From: an uncultured Clostridia bacterium
GTDB lineage: Bacteria > Bacillota > Clostridia > Oscillospirales > Oscillospiraceae
Reading direction: 5' to 3'
Assembly (NCBI GenBank): GCA_947170435.1
Contig: CAMVTO010000009.1
Coordinates: 34,814 to 98,813 of the forward strand
Length of the DNA: 64,000 nucleotides
In this document: positions 61,967 through 64,000 of the stretch, piece after piece
Layout of the letters: every line of letters begins with the position of its first letter
Numbering within the stretch: the first letter of the stretch is position 1
Notes under the pieces: model-generated
Databases searched by the model: none
Seen by the model: the letters and a program-made list of their open reading frames with translations, nothing else
What the model was told of the DNA's origin: nothing
Translations under genes and position numbers: made by a program

Positions 61967-62790
61967 TGAAAGCTGATTGTTTCTATAAAACCGTTTTGGG
62001 ACGGACTCTCTTCAAGGCTTTACAAAAGCTGGGATTCTTTCGTCTTGCAACATGGTTCCTGCATACTCGGATTTCAAAACATATGATTCCCAAATATATC
62101 AAGAAATATGGAATCGACATGAGGCCTTATAGCGGGCAGACCTACGAATCCTTCGCAGCGTTTTTCTCCAGAAAGCAGGACAGTATACCCTATGTGGCAG
62201 ATCCGAGCGCACTCATCAGTCCCTGTGACGGGTTGCTCTCCGTTTATACTGTGACGGAAGATTTTACGATTCCCATGAAGGGATCCGTCTATACCATAAA
62301 CGATCTGGTGCCCGATCCAGAGGTCGCAGTGCTATTTCAAAACGGCCTGTGCCTTGCGTTCCGGCTGGAGGCCGCAGATTATCATCATTTCTGTTTTTTT
62401 GACGATTGTCTGCTCATTGAAACCAACGCTATTCCCGGACAATTACACAGCGTGCAGCCGATTGCGCAGAGAACTGTCCCCGTTTTTCGTCTGAACCGAA
62501 GATGGTGGAGCATCATTAAAACAAGGCACTTCGGAACGGCTGTACAGATTGAAGTCGGCGCCGTGCTGGTTGGAGGCGTCTCATTTTCCGCAACGGAGGC
62601 AAGGTTTAAGCGGGGAGATGAAATGGGGAATTTTGAACTTGCCGGCTCCACAATCATCCTTCTGCTGAGTTCTTCTGTCCGGCAGCGTTTGTCCTTCCGG
62701 GAATCGCTCATGCCATCTATCAACGACGGAAAAGAAATACGAGTTCAGATGGGGACAGAAATCGGGGTGCTAAGCGATCAGAGAGATTAG
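61966..62790 (+). CDS. psd: Phosphatidylserine decarboxylase
   Basis: The 274-residue Psd makes phosphatidylethanolamine. The FAAFFSRKQD region, SPCDGLLSVY, a DYHHFCF catalytic His segment and the self-cleavage site as AGSTIILL (family form LGST) are present. Cleavage before this Ser makes the pyruvoyl group. It is translationally coupled to pssA. Together they make PE, used as a phosphoethanolamine donor or major lipid. Confidence 0.94.
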   Translation: MKADCFYKTVLGRTLFKALQKLGFFRLATWFLHTRISKHMIPKYIKKYGIDMRPYSGQTYESFAAFFSRKQDSIPYVADPSALISPCDGLLSVYTVTEDFTIPMKGSVYTINDLVPDPEVAVLFQNGLCLAFRLEAADYHHFCFFDDCLLIETNAIPGQLHSVQPIAQRTVPVFRLNRRWWSIIKTRHFGTAVQIEVGAVLVGGVSFSATEARFKRGDEMGNFELAGSTIILLLSSSVRQRLSFRESLMPSINDGKEIRVQMGTEIGVLSDQRD

Positions 62791-62800
62791 GAGACGGCGC

Positions 62801-63154
62801 TCACGCACCGAGCGCGCATTTGAGCTCGTGGACGTTGGGCGCGTTGTCACCGAAGAACATGCGCCCCGCCGCCTCAGCATAGCTCTCAGAGCCGTTTCGC
62901 GCGATCATCAGCGCAATGGGATCGGAGTTGGTGATGCCGTTGAGCAGGAACTCGCTCTGTGGCTCGCCGTTCAGCACAGCATCGTAGAACTGCATCACGC
63001 GCTCCAGCCTCGCTGCGGCCTCCGGGTCGTTTTTCTCACACAGCGCCTCCAACCGGAGCAGCAGCACGCTGGTGAGCGCCCAGCGCTCGGTGAAACTCAT
63101 CGCGTTGATCTCGGCGATCAGTTCCGGCGTAGGCTCCGTCACTTGAACCTTCAT
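62801..63154 (-). CDS. Hypothetical protein (117 aa)
   Basis: This 117-residue helical, soluble protein is not one I recognise (NAMSFTERWALTSVLLLRLEAL, then GRMFFGDNAPNVHELKCALGA). A strong GAGGAGG site precedes its ATG and overlaps the stop of a truncated upstream frame, suggesting it was the second gene of an operon. Its GC-rich composition differs from the AT-rich psd block. Confidence 0.7.
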   Translation of the reverse strand: MKVQVTEPTPELIAEINAMSFTERWALTSVLLLRLEALCEKNDPEAAARLERVMQFYDAVLNGEPQSEFLLNGITNSDPIALMIARNGSESYAEAAGRMFFGDNAPNVHELKCALGA

Positions 63155-63167
63155 TTGGTTATCCTCC

Positions 63168-63240
63168 TCAATCGTTCTTATCTTCGATCTTCAAACTGCC
63201 GTCGTCCTGAATGTGAACCTGTGAATTGCGCTGCAGCCGT
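63168..63240 (-). pseudogene. C-terminal remnant of a truncated gene
   Basis: A short frame ends in TGA at 63168-63170, 14 bases before the 117-aa gene. It reads RNSQVHIQDDGSLKIEDKND, which looks like a genuine protein tail. The frame is open only to about 63270 and has no start. The 5' part appears lost near 63240. The gene's identity is unknown. Confidence 0.45.
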
Positions 63241-63247
63241 TTCCGCC

Positions 63248-63412
63248 ATGCGCCGTCTGCGCGGCAAGGGCTTCAACGAGCTGGATCTCTATGATCTGGC
63301 GGCCTACGCCGCAAATCATGCGGAACACAACGTTGTCACCGTCGCCGCCGCGGAGCGCCTGCTGGAACAGGAAAGCAAGGATGGAAAAGAAACCGCACGC
63401 ATTGGATTTTAA
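63248..63412 (+). pseudogene. Probable 5'-truncated gene remnant (54 codons)
   Basis: The frame reads MRRLRGKGFNELDLYDLAAY onward with protein-like composition, but no ribosome site precedes its only ATG. Coding-like sequence (AAVSA) continues upstream of that ATG toward the junction. It overlaps the next gene by 32 bases. A truncated gene joined to foreign sequence near 63240 is the best reading. Confidence 0.4.
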
Positions 63413-63764
63413 GACGAAAGAAGTCCAGCTGGATGCTGGACTTCTTTCCAAACCTATTGTAATAGAAGGAGGATCTGTAATAACTGTTTTGGATTATCTT
63501 TGGAGCAAGCCTCCCATCGGGCAGGTATTTCACCGCCAAGGGGAGGCCGTCCGCGTTGATCTCAAAGAGCTGTTCGACCAGCGCGACGATCCGAAGATCT
63601 ATGTTCCGAAGTACTACGAGGACCGTGGGCTGCTGATCTGCGACAACGCCTATCTCCGCCGCTGTCTCGCGGACTACGGCCTCACCGACGCGCAGATCGA
63701 CGAGATGCTGGCGGATGAGCCGGGCTACACCTGGACGGATTCCGAGTTCCCAGGCAGGCGATGA
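63381..63764 (+). CDS. Hypothetical protein (127 aa)
   Basis: This 127-residue acidic protein is not recognised. It begins MEKKPHALDFKTKEVQLDAG, has a beta-rich middle (VFHRQGEAVRVDLKEL) and ends DEPGYTWTDSEFPGRR. AGGAAAG lies upstream of ATG 63381. It overlaps the truncated frame before it, as in operons of small unknown genes. Confidence 0.6.
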   Translation: MEKKPHALDFKTKEVQLDAGLLSKPIVIEGGSVITVLDYLWSKPPIGQVFHRQGEAVRVDLKELFDQRDDPKIYVPKYYEDRGLLICDNAYLRRCLADYGLTDAQIDEMLADEPGYTWTDSEFPGRR

Positions 63765-64000
63765 CCTGCGTTGACAAACACCGCAGTTCCTCCCCAAATA
63801 TTTTGGGTCATTTTGCCTAAAATCGCATCTAATTGGATGCGCATCAGGACTTTTCACTTCGGATAATCAACAACAGCAACAGGCAGCGGACATGATTCAA
63901 CCGTGGATTTGCGGTTTTTTGCCCTCCGCAGGTAAAGATGGGTACGCCAAAGGCAACGTCTTGCTCTCGCTATGACGGCCAATACGTTTCCCCACTCATC
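63765..64000. other. Window end without a recognisable gene
   Basis: 236 bases hold no convincing gene. On the minus strand a frame is open from a TGA at 63854-63856 to the edge (about 48 codons), with no family recognised. A small GCATC/GATGC hairpin is near 63825-63841. Confidence 0.4.

Noticed and set aside
1..64000. tRNA, rRNA, CRISPR or transposase genes
   Set aside because: No cloverleaf with anticodon and CCA/T-loop pattern, no rRNA motifs, no regularly spaced short repeats and no complete transposase or integrase were seen. This was by inspection only; tRNAscan-SE and a CRISPR finder would settle it.

Overview
The window looks like chromosomal DNA of a GC-rich, spore-forming, butyrate-producing Clostridia member, most likely Oscillospiraceae. 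That is an inference from gene content. It carries sporulation genes (sigma-G, GerW/YtfJ, YlmC/YmxH), an IspH-ribosomal protein S1 fusion, a butyryl-CoA:acetate CoA-transferase type enzyme, SLH surface proteins, and a cohesin/dockerin pair. I found no rRNA, tRNA, CRISPR array, prophage or complete insertion sequence.

Layout. 1-19.7 kb is mostly minus-strand housekeeping: a class V aminotransferase with a DUF3343 partner, IspF/IspD, CarD, the CoA-transferase, IspH-S1, PlsC, Cmk, a BaiN-type flavoprotein, an RpiR regulator, RluB, a D,D-carboxypeptidase, GerW, DUF2953, ScpB/ScpA, an M50 protease and tsf/rpsB. sigG runs plus-strand, divergent from ylmC, and a VTC-domain gene follows. 19.7-29.9 kb holds an AroE-like gene and a three-gene surface operon: cohesin-SLH protein, dockerin protein and a ~2444-residue YDG/Ig/SLH protein. 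30-38.6 kb (plus) holds a multi-cluster Fe-S flavoprotein, HypA, a small ORF, then STAS, DUF2156, MATE fused to a histidine-kinase-type ATPase, HAMP-PP2C phosphatase and a stand-alone RsbW-like kinase. 38.6-48.3 kb has a NahK-like sugar kinase, GlmS, a PFL-family protein and its ACT partner, TcdA, a second MATE transporter, a 615-residue orphan and GpmA. 48.4-62.8 kb is a cell-envelope glycan and phospholipid region: an ABC exporter, glycosyltransferases, a priming sugar transferase, an O-antigen ligase-like protein, a two-domain glycosyltransferase, an LtaS/OpgB-like enzyme, PssA and Psd. The last kilobase has small unknown genes around what looks like a recombination junction.

Most notable: the partner-switching operon at 33.46-38.55 kb, in which one of two RsbW-type ATPase domains is welded to a MATE transporter; the cohesin/dockerin/SLH operon; sigG, which has a good sigma-F-type promoter and a strong ribosome site but only ATT or TTG as start; several genes whose stop codon sits inside the terminator hairpin; and a large inverted repeat over the sugar-kinase promoter.

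Starts were chosen by ribosome-binding-site spacing where several were possible. Promoters and hairpins were found by eye and not scored by software.
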